Origin: Candidatus Omnitrophota bacterium
Lineage (GTDB): Bacteria > Ratteibacteria > UBA8468 > B48-G9 > JAFGKM01
Assembly (NCBI GenBank): GCA_023819375.1
Contig: JAMWDI010000003.1
Location: forward strand, 124,001 to 188,000
Reading direction: 5' to 3'
DNA: 64,000 nt
The number at the start of each line of letters is the position of its first letter. Position 1 is the first letter of the stretch. A program made the position numbers and the translations under genes. The notes below the pieces were generated by a model, which searched no databases, was not told the origin of the DNA, and saw nothing but the letters and a program-made list of their open reading frames with translations. This document shows positions 1-7,016 of this stretch, piece by piece.

Positions 1-282
1 AAAAGATTTTATTTTTCAATAATGGAAAAAAATTTTAATTATGAGGGGAAATTTGAAATAAAAGAAAGTCCACTTGAGAAAATTATCCCAATTGTGAAAA
101 AAGATAAATATATTTTAATAGGTTCAGGAGTAAAAGATATTGTCAATTTTTTAAAATTAGAGGAAATAGAAACATTAGAATTTCTCTGGTATCCAAGAGC
201 AAGTTTGAATGGACTTCTGGCCTATGAAAAAATAAAAAGAAATATTCCAAGTCCTTTAATTGAACCAATATATGGGAAATAA
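1..282 (+). CDS. tsaB: TsaB, tRNA t6A-biosynthesis subunit (3' part only)
   Basis: Partial gene: the frame is open from base 1 and the true start lies before the window. The visible ~93 residues match the C-terminal part of TsaB, the inactive Kae1-like partner of TsaD that, with TsaE, puts the threonylcarbamoyl group on A37 of ANN-decoding tRNAs in the cytoplasm. The clues are the opening KRFYFS (family R-x-x-x-Y pattern) and the tail WYPRASLNGLLAY followed by EPIYGK, which corresponds to the usual YPRA...L and P-x-Y end. TsaD and TsaE are not in the window. The gene overlaps the next one by 11 bases. Assignment rests on the C-terminal half alone. Confidence 0.75.
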   Translation, partial: KRFYFSIMEKNFNYEGKFEIKESPLEKIIPIVKKDKYILIGSGVKDIVNFLKLEEIETLEFLWYPRASLNGLLAYEKIKRNIPSPLIEPIYGK

Positions 283-1351
283 AATTAAAATTGGATATTT
301 AATCGGAAGTTCTGAAGTTGGTGGAACTGAAAAAATGGTTTTAGAACTTGCAAAAAATCTTGACAGAAAAATTTTTGATTTTGTTTTTTTTACTTTAAAA
401 GGTGAAGGGAAGTTTACACAAAAAATTAGACAGGAAAATTTTAAAATCTATGTTTTAAATCTAAAAAAAAATCCTTTTTCTTTAATAAATTTGCTTCTAT
501 ATCTTAAAAGAGAAAAACTTGATATTCTTCATTCATTTTTATTTGTGGCAAACATAATTGGTAGAATTTATGGAAAAATTTTAAGAATAAAATTTATAAT
601 TTCATCTCAGAGAAGTACAGAGCCTTGGAGAAAGTGGTATCACTGGTTGTTAGAAAGATTCACAAAAAATTTTGTTAACTTAATTATTTCAAACTCCTAT
701 TCTGCTAAGGAAATTTTAATAAGAAAAGCAAAAATAAGTAGAAAAAAGATTAAAGTTATTCCTAATGGAATAAAAATTCCTGAAAAGAAAGAATTTCTAA
801 AAAATAAAGATTTTTTTGTAATAGGGACGGTAGGAAATTTAAGAAAAGCAAAGGGGCATATTTATTTAATTGAGTCAAGCAAAATTGTTCTGGAAAAAAT
901 AAAAAATGTTAAATTTTATATTGTTGGCGAAGGAGAATTGAAAGATTTGATATTAAATAAAATAAAAAAAGAAAATCTCGAGAATTACTTTGTTTTAACT
1001 GGATTTGTTGACAATATTTATGAATATTTGAAAACCTTTGACATTTTCGTTTTACCATCTTTATGGGAAGGTTGTCCTGTAAGTTTACTTGAAGCAATGG
1101 GATATGGTTTACCCTGTGTTGCTACAAATGTTGGAGATGTTCCTTATATTATAGAAAATGGAAAAGATGGTTTTATTGTAAAGAAGGAAGATTGTAAAGA
1201 AATGGCTGAAAAAATTATATATTTAATTGAGAATGAAGATGTAAGGAAACAATTTAGTGAAAAAGCGCAAGAAAAAATTAGGAAATATTTTAATCTTGAA
1301 GAAATGATTCATTCTTATTCATCTATATATTTAAAAGGGATAAAAGATTGA
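272..1351 (+). CDS. Glycosyltransferase family 4 (GT-B fold)
   Basis: Predicted cytoplasmic retaining glycosyltransferase of about 359 residues that would move a sugar from an NDP-sugar to a glycan or lipid acceptor. The N-terminal Rossmann half has the acceptor-side motif GSSEVGGTEKMVLELAK near residues 11-27. The C-terminal half begins after VIPNGIKIP and carries the donor-binding E-x7-E motif in LWEGCPVSLLEAMGYG. I place the start at ATG 272, overlapping the end of tsaB. A TTG at 260 is in frame but has no better ribosome site. Neither start has a clear Shine-Dalgarno, so coupling to tsaB is likely. The acceptor cannot be read from the sequence; cell-surface polysaccharide or lipid synthesis is the common role of the family. 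Confidence 0.85.
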   Translation: MGNKIKIGYLIGSSEVGGTEKMVLELAKNLDRKIFDFVFFTLKGEGKFTQKIRQENFKIYVLNLKKNPFSLINLLLYLKREKLDILHSFLFVANIIGRIYGKILRIKFIISSQRSTEPWRKWYHWLLERFTKNFVNLIISNSYSAKEILIRKAKISRKKIKVIPNGIKIPEKKEFLKNKDFFVIGTVGNLRKAKGHIYLIESSKIVLEKIKNVKFYIVGEGELKDLILNKIKKENLENYFVLTGFVDNIYEYLKTFDIFVLPSLWEGCPVSLLEAMGYGLPCVATNVGDVPYIIENGKDGFIVKKEDCKEMAEKIIYLIENEDVRKQFSEKAQEKIRKYFNLEEMIHSYSSIYLKGIKD

Positions 1352-1388
1352 GATATTAAGAAGAAAATGATAAAATTTTAAATTTAAA

Positions 1389-1925
1389 ATGAAAAATAAA
1401 GATTTTAAAAAAGAAACCTTTAACTGGTTTAAGTCATTATTTTGGGCTTTTATTATTGCTTTGTTTATAAGGACATTTTTTGTTGGAAATTTTAAAATTC
1501 CAACAACTTCAATGGTTCCGACTTTAAAAGTTGGCGATAGATTACTTTCCAACAACATAATTTATAAAATTAGAGAACCAAAAAGAGGAGAGATTATAAT
1601 CTTCAAATTTCCTGAAAGAAAAAAATATCTTGTTAAAAGATTGATCGGACTTCCTAAGGAAAGAATCATGATAAAAGATGGTAAAGTATATATAAATGGT
1701 AGAATCATTGATAATCCATTGATAAATAATAGGTATTATTATAGTTTTGGTGAATATGGAGTTGAAAATGAAATAGAAATACCTGAAAATAGTTATTATG
1801 TTCTTGGAGATAACAGTTTTAATAGCGATGATAGTAGATTTTGGGGTTTTGTTCCTAAAAAAAATCTTGTTGGAAAGGCTCTTTTTATTTATTGGCCACC
1901 ATGGCGAATGGGGATTATAAAATGA
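1389..1925 (+). CDS. lepB: Signal peptidase I
   Basis: Membrane-bound serine protease that removes signal peptides from exported proteins on the outer face of the inner membrane. One N-terminal membrane segment (about residues 17-34) is followed by the catalytic Ser in IPTTSMVPTL (Ser41) and the general-base Lys in YLVKRLIGLP (Lys83). The closing box YVLGDNSFNSDDSRFWG is the conserved substrate-pocket region. At 178 residues it is a compact, Gram-positive-like length with a single membrane anchor rather than the longer E. coli type. Its stop codon overlaps the grpE start as ATGA. The many signal peptides in this window are its expected substrates. Confidence 0.95.
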   Translation: MKNKDFKKETFNWFKSLFWAFIIALFIRTFFVGNFKIPTTSMVPTLKVGDRLLSNNIIYKIREPKRGEIIIFKFPERKKYLVKRLIGLPKERIMIKDGKVYINGRIIDNPLINNRYYYSFGEYGVENEIEIPENSYYVLGDNSFNSDDSRFWGFVPKKNLVGKALFIYWPPWRMGIIK

Positions 1926-2497
1926 AAAATGAAAGAATTTACTTTATCAAAGAGAGAGATTTAATAAACTTGAGAGAAGCCATAAGAAAAGTCAAAGAAT
2001 TGGAAAAAGAGAAAAGAGAAATTGAAGAAAAAAATGAAGAGTTAAAAGATAAGTATTTACGTTTACTTGCAGAATTTGATAATTTTAGAAAAAGAGTAGA
2101 GAAAGAAAAAAAAGAGATTTTGAAATATGGAAATGAGACGATTATTTTACAATTAATTCCATTTGATGAGATTTTTGAAAGTGTTTTGAAACAACTTGAA
2201 AAAACAAAAAATTTAGAGGAAATAAAAAGAGGAATTGAATTGTTAAAAAAAGAGTTTACAAAGTTGCTTGAAAGCCTTGGTGTGAAAAGGATAAAAGCAA
2301 AAGGAGAAAAATTTAATCCTGATTTCCATGAGGCAATCGGTATTGTGGAAACTGATGAACATCCTGATGGTATGATAATTGAAGAAGAAAAAAGTGGTTA
2401 TATTTATAATGATAGAGTAATCAGACCTTCACTTGTAAAAGTTGCAAAAAAGAAAACAGAAGATAATGCTGGAAATAAAAGCGCCTGCGAAAGTTAA
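1922..2497 (+). CDS. grpE: GrpE, nucleotide exchange factor of DnaK
   Basis: Cytoplasmic co-chaperone that makes DnaK release ADP. A long charged helix (about residues 15-60, with ELEKEKREIEEKNEELKDKY) forms the dimerising coiled coil. It is followed by the conserved FDNFRKRVEKEK and by the C-terminal beta domain with FNPDFHEAIG and GYIYNDRVIRPSLVKVAK, which contacts DnaK. The start is ATG 1922, overlapping the lepB stop; an upstream in-frame ATG at 1892 would run through the lepB C-terminus and is unlikely. At 191 residues it has the usual size. dnaK and dnaJ are not adjacent, which is unusual because grpE commonly sits in a heat-shock operon. Confidence 0.95.
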   Translation: MKNERIYFIKERDLINLREAIRKVKELEKEKREIEEKNEELKDKYLRLLAEFDNFRKRVEKEKKEILKYGNETIILQLIPFDEIFESVLKQLEKTKNLEEIKRGIELLKKEFTKLLESLGVKRIKAKGEKFNPDFHEAIGIVETDEHPDGMIIEEEKSGYIYNDRVIRPSLVKVAKKKTEDNAGNKSACES

Positions 2498-3320
2498 TCT
2501 TTTTTTAGAAGTTGGAGAAAAGGATAATTCATTACATAAAATTTTTTCTCTTATAGACCTTATTACTCTTTATGACTATATTTACATAAAGCCATCTAAT
2601 AAAACAGAAATAAGATTTATTTCTGAATGGGAAATTCCAGAAGATAACACTATCACTAAACTTATTTTATTACTAAAAGAAAAATTCAAATTTGAAGTTG
2701 AAATAACTATAAAGAAAAATATTCCTCCTGCTTCTGGACTTGGAGGTGGAAGTTCAAATTGTGCTTCTGTTTTAATTTTTCTTAATAAAATTTTTGGATT
2801 TAACTTAAAAACTGAAGAAATGATTGAAATTGCAAAAAAAGTTGGTTCTGATGTTCCTTTATTTCTCTTTGGAAAAAGATGTATAATAAGAAATTATGGA
2901 GAGGTTATAGAAGTTTGTGATGACTTTAAACTTTTTTATTTACTTCTTGTTCCCAATCTTCCAGTTAGTACAAAACAAGTTTATGATAGACTTGATAAAA
3001 TAAGTGAATATGGGAGTTTGACAGATTGTTATGAAAAAGTTAGAATTTTAATAGAGAAAATAAAATGTGGTGATATTGAAGGGGCAAAAAAGATAATGTT
3101 TAATAGATTAGAAAAACCGTGTTTTGACTTGAACAAAACGATAAAGGAGGTGAGAGATGAAGTAGAAAAAATAACAGGAGAGAAATTTTTTCTTTCTGGA
3201 AGTGGAGGGACATTATTTGCTGTTTTTAAAGAGAAGGAGAAAGTTTCAAAAGTGAACAGTAAAATATTTCTTGAAAATTGGAGAAAATTTGAAGTTGAAA
3301 GTTTAAATTTTGGCTTGTAA
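2466..3320 (+). CDS. ispE: 4-diphosphocytidyl-2-C-methyl-D-erythritol kinase
   Basis: GHMP-family kinase of the MEP pathway that phosphorylates CDP-methylerythritol with ATP, on the way to the isoprenoid precursors IPP and DMAPP. The N-terminus has KAPAKVNLFLEV, the ATP loop is PPASGLGGGSSNCAS (about residues 84-98) and the C-terminal GHMP motif is FFLSGSGGTLFAVF. The start is ATG 2466, placed by the KAPAKVN motif; an in-frame ATG at 2442 lies inside grpE. One oddity is that the usual DGYH segment after the first strand reads KDNSLHKI, keeping the His but losing Asp-Gly-Tyr. The gene overlaps grpE by 32 bases. Confidence 0.9.
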   Translation: MLEIKAPAKVNLFLEVGEKDNSLHKIFSLIDLITLYDYIYIKPSNKTEIRFISEWEIPEDNTITKLILLLKEKFKFEVEITIKKNIPPASGLGGGSSNCASVLIFLNKIFGFNLKTEEMIEIAKKVGSDVPLFLFGKRCIIRNYGEVIEVCDDFKLFYLLLVPNLPVSTKQVYDRLDKISEYGSLTDCYEKVRILIEKIKCGDIEGAKKIMFNRLEKPCFDLNKTIKEVRDEVEKITGEKFFLSGSGGTLFAVFKEKEKVSKVNSKIFLENWRKFEVESLNFGL

Positions 3321-3333
3321 AAGGAGGGTTAAG

Positions 3334-3720
3334 ATGGAAATCACTGAAACAAGAATTTCACTTGTGGAAAGACCAAATAGTAGATTAAGAGCCTATGCTT
3401 CAATAACTTTTGATGATTCTTTTGTCATAAGAGATATTAGAATTATAGAAGGTAAAAAGGGTCTTTTTGTGGCTATGCCAAGTAAAAAAATGCAAAGACC
3501 ATGTGCAAGATGCGGATTTAAAAATCCTATTACTCATAAATTCTGTGGTTCATGTGGAGTTTCTTTAAATCCTATTGGGCAGAAACTTTCTCCTTCTCAA
3601 CAACATAGAGATCTTGCTCATCCTATAAAAACAGAATTTAGGGAATATATACAGAAAAAAGTTCTTGAAGAATATGAAAAAGTTAAATCTGGTAAAGCAA
3701 AGAATTATCCACAGCAGTAA
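3334..3720 (+). CDS. spoVG: SpoVG-family protein with an inserted zinc ribbon
   Basis: SpoVG proteins are small regulators found in many bacteria; several bind DNA or RNA site-specifically. The SpoVG core is clear: MEITETRISLVE at the start, AYASITFDDSFVIRDIRII, GLFVAMPSKK, then DLAHPIKTEFREYIQKKVLEEY. Between the AMPSKK and AHPI motifs, normally separated by a short loop, about 40 residues are inserted with four cysteines (57, 60, 71, 74) spaced as in a zinc ribbon. The start is ATG 3334, seven bases after a perfect AGGAGG. It lies 13 bases after ispE, as in Bacillus-type chromosomes where spoVG is near ispE and followed by glmU and prs, the same order as here. The insert suggests an added nucleic-acid or protein contact. 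Confidence 0.9.
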   Translation: MEITETRISLVERPNSRLRAYASITFDDSFVIRDIRIIEGKKGLFVAMPSKKMQRPCARCGFKNPITHKFCGSCGVSLNPIGQKLSPSQQHRDLAHPIKTEFREYIQKKVLEEYEKVKSGKAKNYPQQ

Positions 3721-3739
3721 AAAATATTAAAATCTTACT

Positions 3740-3811
3740 TGCCCGGTGGTGTAAGTGGTAACACACCGGCCTTTGGAGCCGAGGATCAAGGTTCGAGTCC
3801 TTGCCGGGCAG
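3740..3811 (+). tRNA. tRNA-Gln (anticodon TTG)
   Basis: A 72-base cloverleaf. The acceptor stem TGCCCGG (3740-3746) pairs with CCGGGCA (3804-3810), with G as discriminator. The anticodon loop CTTTGGA reads TTG (Gln, CAA/CAG). The T arm has GGTTCGAGTCC. CCA is not encoded. It lies between spoVG and glmU and ends five bases before the glmU ATG, so it is probably cut out of a common transcript. Confidence 0.93.
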
Positions 3812-3816
3812 GATAA

Positions 3817-4596
3817 ATGAATATATTTAGAATGGAAAAATTTGAAAATTTTATTTTTGTTATACTGGCTGCAGGAATGGGTAAACGATTAGGGGGTGAT
3901 TGTCAAAAAACCGTAAGGAAAATTCTTGGTAAACCAATATTGAAATATCTTCTTGAAACAATTAAAAAATTTAAACCCGAAAAGATTGTTGTAGTAGTAG
4001 GATATAAAAAAGAAGAAGTTTTTAAAGAATTGGAAGATGAAGATGTTGAATATGTGGAACAAAAAGAATTAAAAGGGACGGGAGATGCAGTTTTGCAAAC
4101 TGAAACAATTTTAAAAGATTTTAAAGGTGATATAGTTGTTTTAAATGGAGATACTCCGTTAATTTCAGAAAATACAATAAAAAATCTTCTTAAAATACAT
4201 AGAGAAAGTAAAAGTTATTGTACATTTTTAACAACTTTTCTTGATGAACCTAAAGGGTATGGTAGAGTGGTAAGAGATGGAAATGGAAATGTTTTAGAAA
4301 TAATTGAGGAGATTGATGCAGATGAAGAACAGAAAAAGATTAAAGAAGTTAATGCTGGTGTATATGTTTTTAGAGCGGATAATTTGTTTTCTTCTTTGAA
4401 AAAAATAGAACTAAATCCTTTAAAACAAGAATATTATCTCACAGATATAATAAAAATCTTTAATTCTGAAAACAAAAAAATTGCCACATATACAACTCCT
4501 TTTCCTGAAGAAACTGTAGGAATAAATACACTTGAGGATTTAAAAAAAGTAGAAGATTATCTTTTAAAAAGGAGTAAAAAATGGATAGTTGCTTGA
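3817..4596 (+). CDS. glmU: GlmU-type UDP-GlcNAc pyrophosphorylase, uridylyltransferase domain only
   Basis: Nucleotidyltransferase expected to join UTP and GlcNAc-1-phosphate into UDP-GlcNAc, the precursor of peptidoglycan and lipid A. The glycine-rich motif is LAAGMGKRLGGDCQKTV. NGDTPLI (about residues 110-116) holds the metal-binding Asp, and GYGRVVRDGNG and KEVNAGVYVF match GlmU. At about 259 residues it covers only the N-terminal half of classic GlmU; the left-handed beta-helix acetyltransferase domain is absent, so acetylation of glucosamine-1-phosphate must come from another protein. The ATG at 3817 is five bases from the tRNA-Gln 3' end, and an ATG at 3832 is a reasonable alternative. 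The order spoVG-glmU-prs supports the assignment. Confidence 0.85.
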   Translation: MNIFRMEKFENFIFVILAAGMGKRLGGDCQKTVRKILGKPILKYLLETIKKFKPEKIVVVVGYKKEEVFKELEDEDVEYVEQKELKGTGDAVLQTETILKDFKGDIVVLNGDTPLISENTIKNLLKIHRESKSYCTFLTTFLDEPKGYGRVVRDGNGNVLEIIEEIDADEEQKKIKEVNAGVYVFRADNLFSSLKKIELNPLKQEYYLTDIIKIFNSENKKIATYTTPFPEETVGINTLEDLKKVEDYLLKRSKKWIVA

Positions 4597-5510
4597 TTTT
4601 CGCTGGTACTTCTAATGTTGAACTTTCAAAAAAAATAGTGAAATATTTAAATAAAGAGTTAAGTCCTATAAATATTTATAGATTTAAGGATGGAGAAATT
4701 TGTGTTAAGATTGACGAAAATATAAGAGGAAAAGATGTTTTTATAATTCAATCAACTTGTCCTCCTGTAAATGAAAATTTGATGGAATTGTTAATTACGC
4801 TTGATGCTTTAAAAAGAGCATCTCCACGAAGAGTGACAGCAGTAATTCCTTATTATGGTTATGCAAGACAGGATAGAAAAGATCAACCACGAGTTCCGAT
4901 AACCGCAAAACTTGTTGCAAATCTTCTTGTTACAGCCGGAGCAGATAGAATTCTTACTATGGATCTTCATGCTCCACAAATACAGGGATTTTTTGATATT
5001 CCAGTTGATCATCTATTTGCAGCACCTGTAATAATAAAGTACTTAAGAGAAAAAAAATTTAAAAATCCTGTTATAGTTGCTCCAGATGTTGGCAGTGTAA
5101 AAATGGCTCGTGCTTTTGCAAAAAGATTACCAGGAGGGCTTGCTATTGTTGATAAAAGACGAGAAAGTCCTGACAAAGTTGAAATGCTTTATGTAATAGG
5201 AGAAGTAAAAGGTTGTGAGGCAATAATAGTTGATGATTTGATTTCTACTGGAAGCACTATGATTCAGGCAGCAGAGGCATTACTGGAAAAAGGTGCTGTT
5301 GAAGTTTATGGAAGTTGTACACATGCTGTTTTAGCAGGAGATGCTATTGAAAAACTAAATAATTCTCCATTGAAGGAGATAATCATTACTGATACAATTC
5401 CCCATCAGAATTTACCAAATAAATTCACAATTTTAACAGTTTCTGAATTACTTGGAGAGGCAATAAAAAGAATACACCTTGAAACAAGTGTAAGTTCTCT
5501 CTTTATTTAA
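4581..5510 (+). CDS. prs: Ribose-phosphate pyrophosphokinase
   Basis: Makes PRPP from ribose-5-phosphate and ATP, feeding purine, pyrimidine, His, Trp and NAD synthesis in the cytoplasm. Class I features are RFKDGEICVKI, YYGYARQDRKDQPR, the Prs signature region MDLHAPQIQGFF, and the PRPP-binding loop VDDLISTGSTMIQAAEAL. At 309 residues it is full length. The ATG at 4581 follows AAGGAG by six bases and overlaps the glmU frame by 16 bases, so the two are translationally coupled. Confidence 0.97.
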   Translation: MDSCLIFAGTSNVELSKKIVKYLNKELSPINIYRFKDGEICVKIDENIRGKDVFIIQSTCPPVNENLMELLITLDALKRASPRRVTAVIPYYGYARQDRKDQPRVPITAKLVANLLVTAGADRILTMDLHAPQIQGFFDIPVDHLFAAPVIIKYLREKKFKNPVIVAPDVGSVKMARAFAKRLPGGLAIVDKRRESPDKVEMLYVIGEVKGCEAIIVDDLISTGSTMIQAAEALLEKGAVEVYGSCTHAVLAGDAIEKLNNSPLKEIIITDTIPHQNLPNKFTILTVSELLGEAIKRIHLETSVSSLFI

Positions 5511-5590
5511 ATTTTTCAATTAACCCATTGTAGGTTTTTTCCTATGGTTTGCTCTTTTACTTCTCCACCTTAACTTTCTCTTTTTTCTTC

Positions 5591-5665
5591 TCATTTTTTG
5601 CTACATTTTTTTGTTGATTTTTTTGTTGATTTTTTTGTCGTCTTTTTCGCTGCCTTTTTTGCCAA
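5591..5665 (-). CDS. 24-residue Lys/Ala/Thr/Ser-rich peptide
   Basis: A very short gene in the gap between prs and the next - strand gene. It starts with TTG at 5665 and stops with TGA at 5591. The peptide is a repeat of two-lysine units: it begins MAKKAAKKTTKK, then STKK twice, then CSKK. A near-ideal ribosome site (GGGGGTGAGG) lies five bases before the TTG, and a promoter (5700-5727) lies further upstream, so three signals line up. The composition resembles the basic tails of bacterial histone-like proteins, so a nucleic-acid-binding role is an inference. The chance of a spurious low-complexity frame is real, but the promoter and ribosome site argue against it. Confidence 0.5.
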   Translation of the reverse strand: MAKKAAKKTTKKSTKKSTKKCSKK

Positions 5666-5699
5666 TTTCCTCACCCCCTTTCATTTTTATTTTTCAAAA

Positions 5700-5727
5700 A
5701 TTTTACTATCTATTTCAATTTTGTCAA
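5700..5727 (-). promoter_or_regulatory. Sigma-70-type promoter of the Lys-rich peptide gene
   Basis: On the - strand, TTGACA (5727-5722), a 16-base spacer, then TAAAAT (5705-5700). It points at the short peptide gene whose start is at 5665, giving a leader of about 30 bases that contains its ribosome site. The -35 box is a perfect consensus. Confidence 0.5.
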
Positions 5728-5779
5728 ATTTTCTTTTTGGAGAATAATAATAACAAAATTGTTATTTGACAATTAACTT

Positions 5780-5819
5780 CACAAAAGATTATCTATAAAC
5801 ACAAAAGATTATCTATAAA
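5780..5819. repeat. Perfect 20-bp tandem duplication
   Basis: The 20-base unit CACAAAAGATTATCTATAAA occurs twice head to tail (5780-5799 and 5800-5819). It spans the last codons and the stop of the transglutaminase-like gene, so the C-terminus of that protein depends on this duplication. Two copies only; it looks like a replication-slippage product. Confidence 0.9.
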
Positions 5820-6425
5820 TTTATTTGTTTTTTCGAGAAGAGAATCATTCCAAAATCTTGGAGGATTTAGTAAGTATAAATCTATATTTGGATAAATTCC
5901 TTCAAATTCAACAAGATATTTTTCTGGTAAACTTATATTTTTTTCACCATCCCATTCTGTATAAGTCCAATTTTCTATATTTTTATAAACTTTATTATAA
6001 AGATCAAAATCAATAGTAGTATCCGCCTCAATCCATTTACCATTTAGAAAAACTGCACAACTAACGTGGACTGTTGGCTGATTAATCAATTCATAAATTT
6101 CTTTAGGAACTATTGGAAAAAAGACCTCTTTTTTTATTAAATAAACTTTATAACCAGAATAAATACCACAACTTCTGAGTAATGCTATCTGTAAATTTGC
6201 TTTATTAAAACAATTTCCATAACCTTTTTTAAGTGTTTCTGAAGCCTTTGTATAAGGATAATCAAATCTATATTTGATTTTATCTCTAACAAAATTAAAA
6301 ATTTCTATTGCTTTTTGTTTTTCAGAACAAATTTTTTTTGTTAATAAATACGCTTGCATTTTTATATCTGGACTATCTACATCACAGACTTTTGTTGCAG
6401 ATAAATATTCCTTTTCTATTTCCAT
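5793..6425 (-). CDS. Transglutaminase-like cysteine protein
   Basis: A 210-residue protein with the transglutaminase/protease-like core. The Cys is in KGYGNCFNKANLQIALLR (about residues 69-86), the His in PTVHVSCAVFLNGKWIEADT and the Asp in the same block, giving the Cys-His-Asp triad of the superfamily. No signal peptide or membrane segment is seen, so it is probably cytoplasmic. Bacterial members act as proteases, peptide N-glycanases or cross-linkers; the substrate cannot be told here. It is transcribed away from coaC. The 3' end lies in a 20-bp tandem duplication that sets its last residues. No clear Shine-Dalgarno precedes the ATG. Confidence 0.8.
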   Translation of the reverse strand: MEIEKEYLSATKVCDVDSPDIKMQAYLLTKKICSEKQKAIEIFNFVRDKIKYRFDYPYTKASETLKKGYGNCFNKANLQIALLRSCGIYSGYKVYLIKKEVFFPIVPKEIYELINQPTVHVSCAVFLNGKWIEADTTIDFDLYNKVYKNIENWTYTEWDGEKNISLPEKYLVEFEGIYPNIDLYLLNPPRFWNDSLLEKTNKFIDNLLCL

Positions 6426-6473
6426 TATATATATGATAAAATAAAAAGTGTAAAAGAAGCAAGAGGAGGAAAA

Positions 6474-7016
6474 TTGAAAAAAAATATTATAGTTGGGGTT
6501 TGTGGTTCAATAGCAATATATAAAAGTTGTGAAGTTATAAGGGGCTTGATAAAAAATAAATGGGTAGTGAAAGTAATTATGACCAAAAATGCACAAAGAT
6601 TTATATCACCTTTAGTTTTTGAAGTTTTATCAAAAAATATAGTTTATCTTGATATGTTTGAAAAAAAGACATTTGAAGAAGATCATATTGCACTTTCTGA
6701 TTTTGCAGATATAATACTTATATGTCCTGCAACTGCAAATATAATTGGAAAAGTTGCTTCTGGAATATGTGATGATCTTTTGACAACAACAATTTTTTCT
6801 TTTTCTGGACCAGTTATCTTTGCTCCTGCCATGAATGAGAATATGTGGAAGAATAAAATTTTGCAAGAAAATGTTGAAAAATTGAAAAAATATGGTTATT
6901 ACTTTATTGGACCAGAAGAAGGAGAATTGGCAAGTGGCAAAAAAGGCATAGGGCGTCTTGCAGACATTCAAAAAATTATTGATTTTGTTGAAAGAATTTA
7001 TAAAAAAGATAAATGA
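6474..7016 (+). CDS. coaC: Phosphopantothenoylcysteine decarboxylase (CoaC flavoprotein)
   Basis: HFCD-family flavoprotein that decarboxylates 4'-phosphopantothenoylcysteine to phosphopantetheine in coenzyme A synthesis. It has GVCGSIAIYKSCE at the FMN-binding N-terminus, the active-site His in FEEDHIALSDFADI and the substrate motif PAMNENMW. At 180 residues it is the CoaC domain alone; the CoaB ligase usually fused behind it is absent and must be encoded elsewhere. The start is TTG at 6474, seven bases after AGAGGAGG, and no in-frame ATG competes. It overlaps the AraC-type gene as ATGA. UbiX-type flavin prenyltransferases are related, but the PxMNxxMW motif favours CoaC. Confidence 0.88.
   Translation: MKKNIIVGVCGSIAIYKSCEVIRGLIKNKWVVKVIMTKNAQRFISPLVFEVLSKNIVYLDMFEKKTFEEDHIALSDFADIILICPATANIIGKVASGICDDLLTTTIFSFSGPVIFAPAMNENMWKNKILQENVEKLKKYGYYFIGPEEGELASGKKGIGRLADIQKIIDFVERIYKKDK

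Noticed and set aside
5520-5560. Inverted repeat after prs (AACCCATTGTAGG and CCTATGGTT) as a terminator
   Set aside because: Stem is interrupted by bulges and has no clean T-run on either strand in the right place; too weak to list.
5780-5819. Repeat near 5.8 kb as a CRISPR array
   Set aside because: Only two adjacent copies with no spacer; no cas genes in the window.
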